Positions 22,500 through 35,038 are shown, counted from the stretch's first letter. The stretch is 64,000 nucleotides of DNA from Elephas maximus indicus (GCF_024166365.1 NC_064823.1:6752924-6816923), one strand, 5' to 3'. Notes: generated by a model from the sequence alone, not told the origin. Translations and numbers: made by a program.

Positions 22500-23207
22500 G
22501 TGTTGTCAAGGTTACAGATGGATTGCACCTCAACATAAAGAAAACAAAAATCTTCACAACTGCTCCAATAAGCATCATCATGATAAACTGGGAAAATATT
22601 GAAGTTGTCAAGGATTTCATTTTGCTTAGATCTACAATCAACACCCACGGAAGCAACAGTAAAAAAAATCAAATGACATAGTGCATTGAGCAACGCTACT
22701 GCAAAAGACCTCTTTAAAGTGACAAAAAGTAAAGACGTCACTTTGAGGACTAAGGTGTGCCTAACCCAACCATGATATTTTCAATTGCCTCATATCCAAG
22801 TGAAAGCTGGACAATGAATAAAGAAGACCAAAGAAGAATTGATGGCCTTTGAATTAACGGTGATGGCAATGAATATTGAATATAACACAGACTACCAGAA
22901 GAATGAACAGACCTGTGTTGGAAGAAGTATAGCCAGAATGCTCCTTAGAAGTGAAGATGAGACTTTGTTTCAAGTTCTTTGGACACGTTATCCGAAGGGA
23001 CCCGTCCCTGGAGAAGGACATCATCCCTAGTAAAGTAAAAGTTCAGGGAAAGAAAGGCAGAGCCTCAGGAAGATGGATCGACACAGACTGCAATGATGGG
23101 CTCAAGCATAGCAAGGATTGTGAAGATGGCACAGGACCAGGCAGTGTTTTGTTCTATTGTACATACGGTCACTATGAGATAGAACCGATTCGATGGCACC
23201 TAACAAC
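22500..23207 (+). mobile_element. RTE LINE 3' portion, with 10-bp TSD
   Basis: ACATCTTACA at 22490-22499 and 23208-23217 marks the insertion. It contains RT-palm-end and C-terminal sequence (GGATTTCATTTTGCTTAG; GAAGCTGGACAATGAATA in neighbouring form; GGACACGTTATCCGAAGGG; CCTGGAGAAGGACATCATC) and ends CGATGGCACCTAACAACACA. Frames are broken many times, for example the ORF at 22951 keeps only FFGHVIRRDPSLEKD. Confidence 0.93.
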
Positions 23208-23217
23208 ACATCTTACA

Positions 23218-23737
23218 TCTTATTTATTAAGTTATCTATTTTATAGTGCTTGTTTCCCCAACTGTAACAAAAGCTAAACGTATGTAGGATTTTTCTCTCA
23301 TTCACCACTTCTTCCCCAGGGCTTATGTCCTCAGTAGATATTTTTGAAGAGTGATTCTAAGACAAATTGATCAAAAGATATATAAATATATATATTTATG
23401 TTAGCATTTGTTGAATTAAAATCATGTCTATATCTTTATTAGATACAAAATCCTACAGGTTCTTCTTTAGAAAAATAAATCAGTGTTATCATTAAAATAA
23501 AATCTTATTTACCTAGGACAAGATGATAATTAATATTGTACTCTAGCATCTTGAAAAAGATTGGACTAGATGGTACTTTGGCGGACATCATTGAAAGATT
23601 CACATGTAGAAGAAAATGTTTCACATAAACAATCCTAAATCTAATTATGCATTGATAATGCCCCTTGAAAAGAAATATATGCAGACGATTGTCTAACACT
23701 TATGTATGGTTATTATACTGGTTTTCTCACAAACTGT
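23218..23737. other. No recognised feature
   Basis: AT-rich, with a small TATATAAATATATATATTTATG stretch around 23379. No coding signal. Confidence 0.45.
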
Positions 23738-23746
23738 AAAGGAATT

Positions 23747-23938
23747 GAAGCCCTGGTGGTGCAGTGGTTAAGCACTTGGCTGCTAACCAAAAGGTCGGTG
23801 GTGCAAACTTAGCAGCAGCTACAACGGGAGAAAGATGGGGCAATTTGCTGCATAAAGATTACAGCCTTGGAAACCCTATGAGGCAGTTCTACTCTATGAG
23901 TCAAAATCTACTTGATGGCAATGGGTTTGGTGGGTTGC
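23747..23938 (+). mobile_element. AfroSINE, long class
   Basis: GAAGCCCTGGTGGTGCAGTGG, TGCTAACCAAAAGGTCGGTG, the extra block GCATAAAGATTACAGCCTTGG, a shortened ACTCTATGAGTC junction, and tail GATGGCAATGGGTTTGG. AAAGGAAT occurs on both flanks (about 23738 and 23939). Confidence 0.93.
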
Positions 23939-23946
23939 AAAGGAAT

Positions 23947-25399
23947 CAGTAGGTTTTCTTTCTTTTTTTTTTCCATTTTGCCCAGTAGAAACTCTATTTA
24001 GCATCTTTCATTTCAAAGAAGTATGGAAAAGTGAAAGAGTAAAGAGAGTACCCTTAGATGGAGATTTTTCATTTTCCCTTGCTGAGTTACATTATGTTTG
24101 AACCAGTTTCTGTTTTAGTTTGATGGGGAATTATAGAAAGGAAGTTGTCATAGTGTGAGGACGAGTCCTTTTCATAAGGCTAGCAATAGAGTTAGTTCAC
24201 CTGACGAGCACCATAAAGGTCACCTGGAAATTTTATCTATTTACTTATTTATTTGTTTGTTGGTATGTTTATTTATTTTTGTAGATATGAAAGTGTTTTC
24301 GGTTTATATATTTATTTGACTTTTAAAAATAATCAGAATAAATTTCATCTTGTCTTTATAGTACTAAATCATATTTACTACAAGTCAAACTATTTTAGAG
24401 AAATATAACTAGTCTGAATTATAAAAATGACTTAGAAATTAGCAAAACAAAAATGCACGGTTTTCTCTTTGGTACATCCTTGATTTATAGAACTGAAAAA
24501 AACATTGAAGTTGAGCAAATACAAAATTTTAATTGTTCAAATGAAAATCAGAAAAGCTTAGTTTAGTATCAGAATATGTGTTTAGCATGGCAGCCTCATC
24601 TTTAATAATTGGTAAATGTGTGTAAACTTGTTAGGTTCTTATTTTTCAGCCTCGTCTTACCTGCTGTATGGAAATTGTCCTTTTCTCATAAAACTCCTAT
24701 ATGTCCTTAGAGGACTAATGGAAAAGTAGGTTTTACCCAATTCTCTTAATATAGGATAATAATTGCTTACTACTCCAGGGTGCCATAAAACTTTGCTCAA
24801 AACCCTGCAATAGCATGTTAGGAGTTTTTGTTGTTATATTTAATGTAGTTGACCAGTATATCTTCTACTCTGCCACCAGAGGGATCTTGCTGAAACAGAT
24901 ATTTTAGAACCAAGTGTTATAGCAGAACAGAATAGAAAGTCACTTATTTTATCTGACAGAATAGGTAAACAAATGATACTTGGCTGAACCTGTTTAGAAA
25001 TGTTTTCTACTGTCCAATAGCCTTCAGAGCAAACCTCTGAATCTCTTCATGGCATCAAATTTTCAACGTTCCATCTTATTCTTGTCCTCTGATTTTCTTG
25101 TGCAGAAACCCTTTACTCTCACATAGCATGTACAGTCACACCCTGATACCCCGTACCCTTTATTTTCCCTCTCCTCTGCCCACACCCCTCTCCCCAAGAC
25201 ATGTTGCAAGCTTTTACTTATGCTTTAAGACCGGGCTGAAATGTGCCTTTTTTTGTTGAGTCACCTGATTCACTCAGGTATAGTCACTGTTTTGCTTCTC
25301 ATGACATTTTTATACTATAAATACTTTTCTGTTATACTTGGAGGAAAAGCCAAGGAGTCCTTATAGTGGTCTGTGGGACCTTACAATATTCTTAGAACC
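23947..25399. other. Mostly unassigned single-copy-like sequence
   Basis: AT-rich with a T-run at 23962 and TTTATTTAT-like runs near 24236-24280. No gene recognised. The part from about 25060 has a slightly higher GC content and leads into the L2 fragment; it may be very old L2 sequence too. Confidence 0.4.
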
Positions 25400-26100
25400 T
25401 CCCTGCCCTGTCTTCTCCAGTCACACCCTTGCACTCAGGCTCCTGTCTTAAACCCGTTGCACTGGCCAGTCCTTCTGTCTTCAATAACTTTTATGCAGGC
25501 ATTCACATGGCTGTCTTCTTCACATCATTGTGAAGACTTCCCTCAGTTGTTGCTTTCTCGATAAGAGCTACTCTAAATAAAAATAAATAAATAAATAATT
25601 TTTTTTTTAATTTAGATACCATAATGAAAATTGCAATTGCCTTACCTATCTACTTTATGCTATGTATTTTCATAGTATTTATCATTTTGTAGAAGAATAT
25701 ATAGTTTATTAGATTTACTTTTTATTTACTGTACGTATCTAGGTAACCTTGGTGGCATAGTGGATAAGAATTTTAGCTGCTAACCAAGAAGTCGGCAGTT
25801 TGAATCCACCAGGTGCTCCTTGGAAATTCTTTGGGGCAGTTCCACTCCAGCCCATAGGGTCACTGTGAGTTGGAATCAACTCAACAGCAATGTTTTTTTT
25901 TTTTTTTTTTGGCATTCTTATCTGATAAAAACAAATCTAATAAATGATATAGTCTTCTAGTTTATTAAATTTATTTATTTTTATCAGATTGTAAATTCCA
26001 TGAAGGCAAAGATTTTTTTTGTCTGTTTTTAAAAGCTATACGTCACAAACATCTAGAGCAGTGCTTGTTTAATAAACATTTATTGAGAAAATGAAAGTTA
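25400..26100 (+). mobile_element. L2 LINE 3' portion, split by an AfroSINE
   Basis: Order of words follows L2: CTCCAGTCACACCCTTGC, CATTCACATGGCTGTCTTC, GAAGACTTCCCTC, then after the SINE AGATTGTAAATTCCATGAAGGC, CTAGAGCAGTGCTTG and TTTAATAAACATTTATTGAG. It is strongly diverged and has no coding capacity. Confidence 0.65.
25741..25912 (+). mobile_element. AfroSINE, short class, poly(T)-rich end
   Basis: GGTAACCTTGGTGGCATAGTGG, GCTGCTAACCAAGAAG and GCAGTTTGAATCCACC, then CACTGTGAGTTGGAATCAAC and a T-run of about 18 at 25893-25910. Confidence 0.93.
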
Positions 26101-27334
26101 CTTTGCTTCTTTAACCTCTACGTCCTCCTGTGCAGAAGTCGGAAGAATTTCTAAGTGAGCATGGTATTGTGGTTAATAAATGATGTGTGTAAGGCATTTA
26201 GCATGGTGCCTACTCATAATAATCAATAATGTTAGCTCCCAGTATCATATACCAAGTTAAGATTCAAAAATTTAAGCTTTTAACTATTATATGTACAGAA
26301 ATGAAAAAGAAAACATAATTGAAAACCCAGGAGAGTACTAGTAGGTGTAATTTATCATTTGTGTATTTGTTAACTTCAGAAAAATAAAAAATGACATTAT
26401 ATAATACAGAAATGATGTATAAAATATTAGAAAATTAACAAAAGTATTTTCTAGAAATCCTAATAATTTTCAATTTTTAGAGCAACATAAAAAGCCGTTT
26501 ATCATTTTGAACTATCAGGGCTATTTGTTTACTACCATGTATATTAAAACTCATCTCACAATAAAAGTATCGTAAAAACTTAGGCCATTATTTTTTAACT
26601 TACAGAACATTATGAAAGTGATACACATAATTTTTTAAAAAATGAAAGCAAATGATACTGATGGAGTTAAAAAGTAACTTGACAGTTCCTACATTCTACC
26701 TGTCCGGCCCTGCTCACCAAGGCTTCCATTACCCCTGCTCCATGCTGTTCTCGTACTTACCTCCACACACCTGGCACACAGGCTTACGCTGCTGTTTATC
26801 GACTCATCAACTGCAGATATTTTCCAGTGTCTGTGGGTTATAACAGGTGAGCTATTGACTTATTTCTCCATTCCCCACTCCTCTCTCTTTTTTTTTCTCC
26901 CAATTCTTGGCAATTTTATCACTATTTTAAAGTTTTCACCTGATTATCCTTGAGTTTTTTAAAAATGAAAATTCTAATTCTTTTATCATCAGTTGTAGTA
27001 GTATTATTTGAATTTTGTAAGATAAGTGTGTGGATGCCTCTACCTTTCTTTACCTTGGTTTTCATTTTAAGATTGTTAATATTGATATTCTACTCTGTTA
27101 AGTGTGATTAGATGTTCTGAGCTTTCTTTATAGTTTGATTCTAAATGTGGAGAATTGATATTGATTTGTTATGATTGTGTAATACAGAACCAAGTGGTGT
27201 ACTATAGTTACATTTGTTCTTAAGGTTTCTAATGCCGCATTGGCTGTGCCGTTCAAAAGTGAATATCACATTTTTATACAAATAATGTGCACCTTCTGCA
27301 TTTGTTTGCGGCTGTGCCTACCCCTCATGAGACA
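26101..27334. other. No recognised feature
   Basis: AT-rich. The ORF at 26652-26843 lacks any domain. There may be faint old LINE similarity at 26930-27200 but not enough to call. Confidence 0.4.
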
Positions 27335-27505
27335 CCCTCAGAAACGGCCCCAGTAACCCAGTGCCATCAAGTGGATTCCGACTCATAGCGACCCTATAGG
27401 ACAGAGTAGAACTGCCCCACAGAGTTTCCAAGAAGCAGCTGGCGGATTCGAACTGCTGACCTTTTGGTTCACAGCCGTAGCACTTATCAGAAGCGCCACC
27501 GCCAC
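27335..27505 (-). mobile_element. AfroSINE, short class
   Basis: AAGTGGATTCCGACTCATAG, GACAGAGTAGAACTGCCCC, GCGGATTCGAACTGCTGACC (well preserved B box on minus) and GGTTCACAGCCGTAGCAC. The head end is degraded (GCGCCACCGCCACGC). Confidence 0.9.
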
Positions 27506-28089
27506 GCAAATCCTCTTTCACAAGTTGCTAAAAAAAAAAAAAAAAATAGCATAGCACACTTACGAAAATATCTCATGGGGACGGGCACGGCTGACAAACG
27601 CACAGAAGGCATGTGTTATTTGCATAAAAATATGATATTCCTAGTGCCAATGGTAGATATATTTTTGCTTTTTATATTTTACTCACTCTTAAATCACTCT
27701 GACATTTTATTTACTTCTTTTTGGAAGATGAATGTATTTTGCAATAACATAATCAACAACCAAGTTTTTCCGATTGGCTTTTCGTTGTTGAAAGAACTGT
27801 ATGTCTTAATATTTTTCAGGTGCCAGATGTGTAATTTTACAAAAGTCTTGACAACATATAGTTTCAATTGACAAGTTTTCACTCTGTCACCTTAGGAGTA
27901 TTAAAAATAAATGTTTAACTTGTCTTTGTCCTAACATTTTACCATTGCTATATAGGAGAAAAAGGGGTGAAGAGAAGTTGAGAATAAAAACTATAAGGAA
28001 ATACATTCACAATTCTTGGTTTTGACTATCATTTTCTAGCTCAGTATACAATTTCCTTGAAAGGAAATTTCCATGGAAGTGAACATTTA
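27506..28089. other. No recognised feature apart from an A-run
   Basis: A-run at 27530-27546, then AT-rich sequence. The 135-codon ORF at 27464-27871 begins inside the SINE and crosses the A-run, so it is not credible as a gene. Confidence 0.45.
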
Positions 28090-28810
28090 GTGATTTTGCA
28101 CGTGTGAAAAGTTCTTGATTGTCAGTCGAAACTGGATTAATAATTTGGTTTGATATGTAATTCTAGATTTTACCATTTTTTCTCTGTACTTTAATACTTT
28201 GTTCTACTGTCTCCTAGCATCTCTCCTCATTAATGAAAAATATGTTATTTGTATGCTTGTTTCTTGTGTCGATCTATCTGATGTTCTATTGTCCTTTTTT
28301 GTTTAATAGGGCTTATAAAGTTATGTTTATCTTTATGTGTAACATCCCACAATAATGTGTCTATGTGTGATTTTTTTTTTAATTTTAATACATATTGCTT
28401 GGTACTCCGTGCTCAGTGAGTCTTTTGTCCCTTGATCAGATAGTCTCCTTTCTGCTCTGACATTTTTATGTCAACAGTGGTAATTCAGCTTTTTAAAAGC
28501 AATGTCTTATATCTGTTCTTCTTTCGTAATTCCTTGTCCTTGTGTTTAAAAAAAAAAATACCAAACCCAGTGCCGTTGAGTCAATTCCGACTCACAGCGA
28601 CCCTGTAGACAGAGTAGAACTGCCCCATAGAGTTTCCAAGGAGCACCTGGTGGATTCAAACTGCTGACCCTTTGGTTAGCAGCCGTAGCACTTAACCACT
28701 ACATCACCAGGGTTTCCGTTCTTGTGTAAAGGAGCTATATTTAAATTTCTTTATGGTAACCTTCATTACCCTTCAAAGTTTCAATGCCTTCATTTATTCT
28801 GATTTTTCTT
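28090..28810 (-). mobile_element. Old L1 fragment, split by an AfroSINE
   Basis: Resembles the antisense ORF2 start and ORF1-side region of old L1: GTAATTCTAGATTTTACC, CTCCTAGCATCTCTCC, GATAGTCTCCTTTCTGCTC, and after the SINE CTTCATTACCCTTCAAAG with TCATTTATTCTGATTTTTC. Diverged and without open frames. Confidence 0.5.
28546..28718 (-). mobile_element. AfroSINE, short class
   Basis: A-run then TACCAAACCCAGTGCCGTTG, CCCCATAGAGTTTCCAAGG, CCCTTTGGTTAGCAGCCGTAG, and head CATCACCAGGGTTTCC. CTTGTGT-type flanks (28539 and 28722) suggest a TSD. Confidence 0.94.
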
Positions 28811-29057
28811 TCTCAAAAATTACACTTTTAAATGTAATTTTTAAGAATAAAAAAATAAGAAATTTGACTGTTAAGGGTCAGAACTAGGCACTTGATAGGT
28901 TTTTTATTTACTGTTAGCTGTTATCATGAGGAGGGCTCTATTATGAGATGGTAACACTAAATAACAGCTGTATTGTAACTAGAGGATATGTTTAGTTTCG
29001 TTAGTGTAGTTTATGCTAATAACGAGGATTTATTTTCATTATCCTAGTGCAGTGTGA

Positions 29058-29219
29058 GAAACCCTGGTGGTGTAGTGGTTAAGTGCTACGGCTTCTAACC
29101 AAAAGGTCAGCAGTTCAAATCCACCAGACGTTCCTTGAAAACTCCATGAGGTGGTTCTACTCTGTCCTATAGGGTCGCTATGCGTCAGAATAGACTAGGC
29201 GGCAATGGGCTTGGTTTTG
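29058..29219 (+). mobile_element. AfroSINE, short class
   Basis: GAAACCCTGGTGGTGTAGTGG (good A box), CTAACCAAAAGGTCAGCAG, TTCAAATCCACC, CTGTCCTATAGGGTCGCTAT and GGCAATGGGCTTGG. GCAGTGTG is present on both sides (near 29049 and 29228), consistent with a TSD. Confidence 0.95.
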
Positions 29220-29399
29220 GATTTAATGCAGTGTGGGTAACTGTGTGTGCATATAGGGTGTATGGGTGTGCACACATTTGTTTGTGAGAGAAAATTAAAT
29301 TAATCTTAGAAATCAGAATCAATTTTTGCTCCTGTCTTTTGTCATAGATCAATTAAAAAAAAAAATCCTCTAAATTGAAGCTCACTATTCTCCTCTATC

Positions 29400-30250
29400 T
29401 TGGTGTGATTGATCACTTTTATATGGCCTTCCTCACCATGGTCTCGTAACTCCCACCAAATGATTGAGTGGGACTATGCAGATAAGCTGCTTGTGGCCCA
29501 CCAAGGCGACTGGACAGCTTGCTAGTAAAGCAAAGAAGGTGCATGGCACCATTGTGAGTGGGACCGTGTAAATAAGGTGTATAGGACCCTAACGAGGGAA
29601 TTGGTCCGTTTTGCCATCCTGTTAGCCTTACAGGAAGACACGGAGAGAGAGAGGAAGGAGCAGTAACAGAGGCAGCAAGGGACGGTGATGCTACAGTAAC
29701 ACGAGCAAGAAGCTGCGGCTGCAGAAGCAGCAGAACTGGCAGGAAACAGTGCTTTGGGCTTCCCAGCCCGTAGAATAAGAGAGCTGAATGCCATCAGACC
29801 GAGGCTTCCTGCAGAGGGGGGTACTCGCGGGCACTTATCGGCGGAGCTAAAGAGCTTTGTAACACTTGCCAGAGCAGGACAGAAGGGCTGAAGAGCAGAA
29901 GGCCAGAGAAACGCCTGTCTGTGAAGCATGGCTGAGTGGAGGCTTTTCTGATCAAAGAACTGTAGCCTGAGTATTTCCTTATCCTGAATTGTAACCTGTT
30001 ACTTCCTTTATAAACCCCATAATCATGAATATGGTCTGTGGGTTCTGTGTGGCCACTGCAAAAATGACTTAGCAAACCCAGGAGAGAAGTAAAGAGTGCC
30101 AAGCAAGGGGTGGTTGGTGTCAGAAGGGAAAAAAAGCTTGGAGGGTGGAGGTATGTATGTTTGATCTCTGGCTCATAGGAATCAGCCTTGGGCTGTTGAT
30201 CTTGATTCTCCTTCCACCTTGTGAAGTTAGAGGATGTCAGATGCCCCAGC
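29400..30250 (+). mobile_element. LTR-like, CpG-bearing block of unknown family
   Basis: Richer in GC and CpG than its surroundings, especially 29530-29920. The 3' side reads TTCCTTTATAAACCCCATAA, GGTCTGTGGGTTCTGTGTGG, AGCAAACCCAGGAGAGAAG, an arrangement like the polyadenylation and U5 part of an LTR and similar in style to 17555-17650. I cannot place its exact ends or family. ORFs of 135-154 codons on minus are compositional artefacts (Ala/Ser/Cys-rich). Confidence 0.45.
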
Positions 30251-30970
30251 TGTGTCATTCTTAGAGCTTTTGTCCTACAGATCTCACAAAGACAGAGAAA
30301 AAAAAAATTTGAAAGATTTCCAGAGAGGGGATATCTGTGTGTTATTAATACCTTTTTTCAACAATATCATTAGTCTTTTTTTTTATTTTTGGAACTATTA
30401 AAAATGAATTGTGAATATTTTATAACAAATTTAAATACAGTAGTTTCTCATTAAATGGTATAGAGAAGCTACGACGGCAAGAGGAAGATTTTTGAAAATT
30501 TAATTTCTGAACAGCTCACATAATTATTTTTAATGCAAAGAAGAAATTATCTGTCACTTTTCCTTCTATTTTGTTAAATTGCTGAGAGTGTCTAATTAAA
30601 CAAAGATCATAGAAACAGCAAAACCTCAATCCATTATTTATGCAAACATTTGTAGAGCAGAAAATTGTAAATTAACATTATATTGAGTTTTATAAATATT
30701 GTCTTACTCATGTTTACAGATTAGCATTAGATTTTATGAGAATATTGTTAGCACATATAATTAAGGATCAGAAGATTTACTACTTGGCACAGGAAGTTAA
30801 AAAATGAACCGACAAGTGCAAGTTATTCTTTCTAATATTTTGTTTTGTTTTGTAATTTTTCATTGGAAGGAATGGTTTAGGTAAATGCAGTTCAAGTTTT
30901 GGCTCAGTTAATTACTTTAAATGAATTCTGGCATTGTATTAGTTATTTAATATGTGAGCCTGACTATTCT
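30251..30970. other. No recognised feature
   Basis: AT-rich single-copy-like sequence. Confidence 0.45.
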
Positions 30971-31022
30971 GAATTATGAGTTGGAGTTGACTCGATGGCA
31001 GCAAGTTTTTTTTTTTTTTTAA
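30971..31022 (+). mobile_element. AfroSINE 3'-end fragment
   Basis: Only the last part remains: AATTATGAGTTGGAGTTGAC, TCGATGGCAGCAAG and a T-run. This is the segment the SINE shares with RTE, followed by the SINE-type GCAAGTTTT tail. Confidence 0.75.
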
Positions 31023-33816
31023 TTCTGAGTTAAGCAATTTCTTCTTGAAGTGCATGCTAACCCATGCTACAGATTGAAAATTTAACTCCTAATTTTTCTT
31101 TTGTTATTCATCCAAAAGTGTATTTACATTTTTTCCCCCCTTGGAAACTACTTAGGGTGCTTTCCCTATAAATTATAAGTATAGTACAAATATATATTTT
31201 TGAGAGCTGGAATATTATTTTTTTATGTTAATTGCAAGCAGTATCTTGAGGAAACACCCCATAATATCTTAAATATAATCTGAGCACTATGAAATTACTG
31301 TACACAAAGTTCTAAAGAAACCTAAAATGCTATCTAATAAACCTTTTGATAATTTAGCTAATTTGGGGAAATGTTTGTTTTTGTTAAATATAGAACAAGT
31401 CACTTGCTCCTTGCAATGCCTTAAATTAACTAATTTATTTTTAATGCTGATAATTTCATTATATGTTCTCCAAATCGTTCTTCTTTTTTTTTTATTGTAC
31501 TTTAGCTGAAGGTTTACAGAGCAAACTAGCTTCTCATTAATCAATTAATACACATACTGTTTTGTGACATTGGCTGCCAACCTGACAACATGTCATCACT
31601 CACCCCTTCTAGACCTTAGGTTCCCCATTACCAGTTTTCCTGTCCCCTCCTGTCTTCTTGTCCTTGCTCCTGGGCTGGTGTGCCCCTTTAGTCTCATTTT
31701 GTTTTATGGGCCTGTGTAATCTTTGGTTGAAGGGTGAACCTTAGGTGTGACATCATCACTGAGCTAAAAGGGCGTCTGGGGGCAATACTCTCTGGGTTTC
31801 TCTAGTCTTTGTCAGGCTAGTAAGTCTGGTCTTTTTTTTTTTTTTTTGAGTTAGAATTTTATCCTACATTTTTCTCTAGCTCTATCTGTGAACTCTTTTG
31901 TGATCCCCATCAGAGCAACCGGTAGTGATAGGCAGACACCATGTAGCTGTGCTGCATTCAGTCTGGTGGAGGCTGTGGTTGTTGTAGTCCATTAGCCCTT
32001 TGAACTGTTTACTTGTGTCTTTGGTTTTTTTCATTCTTCCTTGCTCCAGACAGAGTGAGACCAGTGCAGTATCTTAGATGGACTCTCACGAGCTTTTAAG
32101 ACCCCAGACGTTGCTCACCAAAACAGAATGTAGAACATTTTCTTTATAAACCTACATTATGCCAATTGAGCTAGATGTTCCCCAAGACCATGGTCCCCAT
32201 AGCCCTCAGCCCAGTAATTCGGTCCCTCAGGGGTTTGAACGTGTTTATGGAGATTCCATGACCTTACCTTGGTCAAGTTGTGCTGGCTTCCCCAGTATTC
32301 TGTACTGTCTTACCCTTAACCAAAGTTACTACTAATCTCTTGTCTATTTACTATTTTTTGATGGACACCCCTCCTCTCCCTTGTAACCATCAAAGATTGT
32401 TTCTTTTTGTGTATAAACCTTTTCATGAGTCTTTAGAATAGTTGTCTCATACGATATTTTTCCTTTTCTGATTGACTTATTTCACTCAGCATAATGCGTT
32501 CCAGACATTCATGTTGTGAGATGTTTTTCAGAGTCATCATTGTTCTTTAAATTGTTGCTTAGTATTCCACTGTGTGTATTTACCATAGTTTGTTTATACA
32601 TTCATTTGTTGATGGAGACCTAGGTTGTTTCCATCTTTTTCCTATTGTGAACAATGCTACAATGAACATGGGTGTGCATATGTCTATTCATGTGACAGCT
32701 CTTTTTCGCTAGAATATATTCCTAGGAGTGGGATTGTTGGATCATATGGTATTTCCAATTCTAGCTTTTTAAAGAAGCACCATATCATTTTCCAAGATTG
32801 TTGTACGATTTTACATTCCCACTGGCAGTGCTTAAGAGTTCTAATCTCTCTGAAGCCTCTCCAACATTTCTTCTTTTCTGTTTTGTTGATTCACGCCAGT
32901 AATGCCGGGGTGAGAAGGTGTTTCATTGTGGTTTTGATTTGCATTTCTCTAATGACTAGAAATCATGAGCATTTCCTCATGTGTCTGTTGGAGACTTGAA
33001 TGTCTTCTTTGGTGAAGTGTCTGTTCATTTCCTTTGCCCATTTTTAATTGGGTTATTTGTCTTTTTGTTGTGGAGGTGTTGAGTATTCCTGTAGATTTTA
33101 GAGATTAGAACTTTGTCTGCTTTGTCATAGCTAAAAATTTTCTCCCAGTCTGCAGGTTCTCTTTTTACTCTTTTTGTGAAATCTTTTGATGAGCGTAAGT
33201 GTTTAATTTTTAGAAGATCCCTGTTATCTAGCTTATCTTCTGGTGTTTGTGTATTTTTTGTTATGGTTTGTATCCTGTTAATACTGTGTATTAGGGCCTC
33301 TAGCATTGACCCTATTTTTTCTTCTGTGGTTTTTATAGTTTTGTGTTTTATATTTAGGTCTTTGTTCCATTTCAAATTAGTTTTTGTCTATGTCGTGAGG
33401 TATGGCTCCTGTTTCTTTCTTTCTTTTTTTTTTTTTTTTTGCTGACAGACATCCAGTTTTGTCAACACCATTTGTTTAAAAAAAAAAAGAAAGAAACTGC
33501 CTTTTCCCCATTTGATGGACTTTGGGTCTTTGTCAAAGATCAGGTGAATATAGGTGGATGGATTTACATCTGGGTCCTCAATTCTGTTTCATTGGTCAGT
33601 GGCAGGTTTTGGTATGATGTGTTTTCATTCTACTTTGATTTTAGGATTTTTTTCATTCCATCATTGATTTCTCCTATTAACCAGTGGTTTCTAAGCAGGG
33701 TGTTATTCAGTTTCCATACATTTTATTTCTTTTCCTTGCTCTTCCTGTTATTATTTTCTATGTTGATGGTGTTAAGATCAGAGAAGATACTTTGTATTAT
33801 CTCAGTGTTTTAGGTT

Positions 33817-34570
33817 TTCCTTTTTTTTTTTTAAAATTGTACTTTAGATGAAGGTTTATACATCAAACTAGCACCTCATTAAACAGTACACATATTGTTT
33901 TGTGACACTAGTTAACAGCCCCACAATAGGTCAATACTCTCCCCTTCTTGATGGTGGGTTCCCTGTTACCAGCTTTCCTTCTCCCTCTGCCTTCTGGCCC
34001 TTGCCCCTGGGCTGGTATGCCCCTTTAGTCCCATTTTGTTTTTTGGGCCAGCCTAATCTTTGGTTGAAGGGTGAACCTCAGGAGTGACTTCAATGCAGAG
34101 TTAAAAGGGTGTCTGGGGGCCATACCGTGGGGGTTACTCTAGTCTTTATCAGGCCAGTAAGTCTGACCTTTTTATGTGAGTTAGAATTTTGTTCTACATT
34201 TTTTTCCAGCTCTGTCCAGGACCGTCCATTGTGATCCCTGCTAGAGCAGTCAGCGGTGGTATCTGGGCACCATTTTGTTATGCTGGAATCAGTCTGGTGG
34301 GCTGTAGTAGTTATGGTCCATTAGTCCTTTGAACTAATCTTTCCCTTATGTGCTTGGTTTTCTTCATTCTCCCTTAGTTGAGATGGGGTGACAACAGTGG
34401 AGTATCTTAGATGGCAGCTCACAAGCTTTTAAGACCCCAGATGCTACTCACCAACATATTCTTTATAAACTCTGGTAAGCCAATTGACCTAGATGTTCCC
34501 TGAGCCTATGGTCCCCACAACCCTTAGCCCAGTAATTTGGTCCCTCAGGGAGTTTGGATGCGTCTGTGAG
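33817..34570 (-). mobile_element. Nested L1 3' UTR insertion (5'-truncated)
   Basis: T-run then AAAATTGTACTTTAGATGAAG, and a second copy of the 3' UTR seen at 31490-32270 in the same order (CCCCTGGGCTGGTATGCCCC; TCTTAGATGGCAGCTCAC; AATTTGGTCCCTCAGGG). The outer L1 resumes at GGCCTGCTTTGTGGCCTAAG. It inserted into the outer element, so it is younger. Confidence 0.9.
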
Positions 34571-35012
34571 GCCTGCTTTGTGGCCTAAGATATGTTCTAT
34601 TGTGGAGAATGTTCTATGTGCATTGGAAAAGGCTGTGTACTTTGGGCTGCTGGGTGGAGTGTTCTATATTTGTCTGTGAGGTCAAGTTGGCTGGTTGTGG
34701 GCTTTAGGCCTTCTCTATCTTTGTTGAGTTTCTTTGTAGATGTTCTGTTCTTTATCGAGAGTGAGGTGTTGAAGTCTCCTACTATTATTTTGGAACTGTC
34801 AATTTCTCTTTTCAGTGCTGTTAGAGTTTATGTATTTTAGAGCCCTGTCATTGAGTGAATAGATATTTATGCTTATATCTTTATGATGGATTGTCCCTTT
34901 AATCACTATACGATGCATTTCTTTGTCCTTTATGGTGGATATTTTTAAAGTCTATTTTATCTGAGATTAGTGTTGCCACTCCTTCTCTGTTTCGGTAGCT
35001 ATGTGCCTGATT

Positions 35013-35038
35013 TTATATATATATATATATATATATAC
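35013..35038. repeat. (TA)n microsatellite inside L1
   Basis: Uninterrupted TA dinucleotides within the endonuclease-side part of the L1. Confidence 0.9.

Noticed and set aside
25060..25400. GC-richer stretch as a possible exon or UTR
   Set aside because: It grades into L2 3' sequence and has no open frame; more likely very old L2.
29522..30258. 135- and 154-codon minus-strand ORFs
   Set aside because: They overlap each other in different frames in a CpG/GC-richer LTR-like block and have Ala/Ser/Cys-biased composition and no domain.
32625..33813. ORFs of 116-124 codons in the 32.6-33.8 kb region
   Set aside because: The minus one (33025-33375) is a genuine but broken L1 ORF2 C-terminal remnant; the plus ones are its antisense shadows.
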